A DNA stretch of 15,705 nt from Kordiimonadaceae bacterium UBA4441 (GTDB taxonomy: Bacteria; Pseudomonadota; Alphaproteobacteria; Sphingomonadales; Emcibacteraceae): contig DGPL01000022.1 in the NCBI GenBank assembly GCA_002390425.1, positions 7,001 through 22,705 on the forward strand, in the 5' to 3' direction. Positions 14,628-15,705 of the stretch are shown piece by piece. Numbering within the stretch: position 1 is the first letter of the stretch; every line of letters starts with the position of its first letter. Position numbers and translations under genes: made by a program. Below the pieces are notes generated by a model that saw nothing but the letters and a program-made list of their open reading frames with translations, searched no databases and had not been told where the DNA came from.

Positions 14628-15005
14628 TTATTGGTCAATTACTCTCGGGCGATGGTTTTTATCTAAGGCTACAAAGATAAAATCGCCTTCGGTGACAACT
14701 GTTTCTTCTTCGTTGTCGCGACTTACGACGGTTACTTCGATATGAACGGTGAGGGACGTTTTACCCACTTTCGTAATATCCGTATAGACGCTCATCCAAT
14801 CTCCAATGCTGACGGGCGCATGGAACTTCATGGCTTCAATGGCAACCGTAGCAACCGGACCCTTAACTCGGCGCATGGCTTCTATACCTGCTGCGCTGTC
14901 CATTTGCGATAATATCCATCCGCCAAAAATATGACCATTTGAATTGATGTTACTTCTTTTTGGTAAAGTTCTGATTGTTGGTTGACGTTTATATATTTCT
15001 TTCAT
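14628..15005 (-). CDS. yciA: YciA-family acyl-CoA thioesterase
   Basis: A 125-residue single hotdog-domain thioesterase, close to the family length of about 130. The YciA signature is present: NINSNGHIFGGWILSQMD (19-36), where N23 and D36 line the active site. A second conserved block is ATVAIEAMKFHAPVSIGDWM. The family hydrolyses medium- and long-chain acyl-CoA to free acid and CoA in the cytoplasm, usually as a hexamer. ATG 15005 has an AGGG RBS. The stop codon directly abuts that of the lipoprotein phosphatase. The EAL gene lies upstream on the same strand with a 67-bp gap, so co-transcription is possible. Confidence 0.93.
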   Translation of the reverse strand: MKEIYKRQPTIRTLPKRSNINSNGHIFGGWILSQMDSAAGIEAMRRVKGPVATVAIEAMKFHAPVSIGDWMSVYTDITKVGKTSLTVHIEVTVVSRDNEEETVVTEGDFIFVALDKNHRPRVIDQ

Positions 15006-15072
15006 AGTAGCCCTGCTGAATTATTATTTTCAGCTTTAAGTATGCATTATGAAATAGGAAAATCCGAATGAA

Positions 15073-15705
15073 TTATGAAAGTAGTTTTTTATAAGGTTGA
15101 TTTTTAATCATTTCAGGGATTTGATCTGCTTTTATGGCACGGGAAAATAGAAACCCTTGTGCAAAATGGCATCCTAGTTCCTTTAATTTTAGGGCTTGTT
15201 GTTCGGTTTCGATCCCTTCTGCAATAACGGTCATACCAAGTGATTTGGCAAGGTTTAGGATCACATTGACCATGTTGACACCTTCATCATTATTATCAAT
15301 ATTTTGAATGAATGATCGGTCAATTTTTATGGAATCCGCAGGAATTCGGCTTAGATAGGAAAGCGAAGAATAACCAGTGCCGAAATCATCAACCGCTAAT
15401 GAAATGCCATGAGTTTTTAGATCAAGCAAAATGTTTCTTGCTATATCGGAGTTTTCCATAATGGTAGATTCCGTTAATTCTAATTTAAGATTGTGTCCGC
15501 TCAATCCGCTTTTGGCAAGTGCATCACGGGTAAGGGCGGCAATATTCCCTGTTATGATGTGTGTGCTTGAAACATTTACTGCCATAAATAATGAATGTGC
15601 AACGGGATCATTATCAATCCACTTTTTAAGCTGAGAGCAAGCCTCATTAAGTGCCCATTCTCCAAGTGGGATAATAAGCCCAACTTCTTCCGCGAGAGCG
15701 ATAAA
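15073..15705 (-). CDS. EAL-domain c-di-GMP phosphodiesterase (5' end outside window)
   Basis: The C-terminal 210 residues of an EAL domain. The frame is open to the window edge, beginning FIALAEEVGLIIPLGEWAL, so the ATG at 15585 is internal and not the start. Metal and catalytic motifs are intact: NVSS, LELTEST, VDDFGTGYSSLSYL, IKIDRSFI, IAEGIET and QGFLFSRA. The E-x-L motif itself lies further upstream, off the window. Active EAL domains hydrolyse cyclic-di-GMP to pGpG. Such proteins usually carry GGDEF, PAS or membrane sensor domains upstream, which cannot be seen here. It ends KKLLS at TAA, then yciA follows on the same strand. Confidence 0.93.
   Translation of the reverse strand, partial: FIALAEEVGLIIPLGEWALNEACSQLKKWIDNDPVAHSLFMAVNVSSTHIITGNIAALTRDALAKSGLSGHNLKLELTESTIMENSDIARNILLDLKTHGISLAVDDFGTGYSSLSYLSRIPADSIKIDRSFIQNIDNNDEGVNMVNVILNLAKSLGMTVIAEGIETEQQALKLKELGCHFAQGFLFSRAIKADQIPEMIKNQPYKKLLS

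Overview
The window is AT-rich chromosomal DNA from a proteobacterium, most likely a marine alphaproteobacterium. This placement is inferred from the families present: a Tat-exported SoxC-type sulfite dehydrogenase, YciA, YheT and NhaC, a DUF6090 protein, a tRNA with encoded CCA, and a perfect FNR-type box. No phage, plasmid, IS element or CRISPR array is visible. Genes sit in small operons on both strands, mostly with ATG starts and good Shine-Dalgarno sites; a few start at GTG or TTG.

Left part (1-4000). The window opens with the 3' end of a tRNA and a strong bidirectional terminator. Next comes a compact minus-strand unit: an FNR-type box, a -10-like element, a good RBS and a 30-codon ORF for a single-pass membrane peptide. 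Then follow a DUF6090 membrane protein, an HU gene with its own hairpin terminator, a phytanoyl-CoA dioxygenase-family enzyme, and a convergent MFS transporter. Four copies of a roughly 24-bp palindrome (arms close to GTCCGCTTT / AAAGCGGAC) occupy gaps between these genes.

Middle part (4100-10720). A MoaF-like small protein precedes the relic of a class I methyltransferase. A probable operon follows: a cystathionine beta-lyase-like PLP enzyme, a NhaC-superfamily transporter and a YheT-type alpha/beta hydrolase. Downstream, a Tat-exported molybdenum sulfite dehydrogenase overlaps the gene for its mono-heme cytochrome c partner. A sulfur amino-acid and sulfite theme is plausible, but it is inferred from adjacency and family membership.

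Right part (10725-15705). Two adjacent minus-strand genes, a SnoaL-like protein and a DUF998 membrane protein, are each interrupted by one in-frame stop with the rest of the family signature intact. They look like recent pseudogenes. Then come two tandem alkaline phosphatase paralogues, one with a secretory signal peptide and one with a lipoprotein signal. A YciA thioesterase gene abuts the second phosphatase tail to tail, and an EAL-domain protein runs off the right edge.

The best candidates for something undescribed are the FNR-box/30-residue membrane peptide unit at 119-280 and the dispersed palindrome family.
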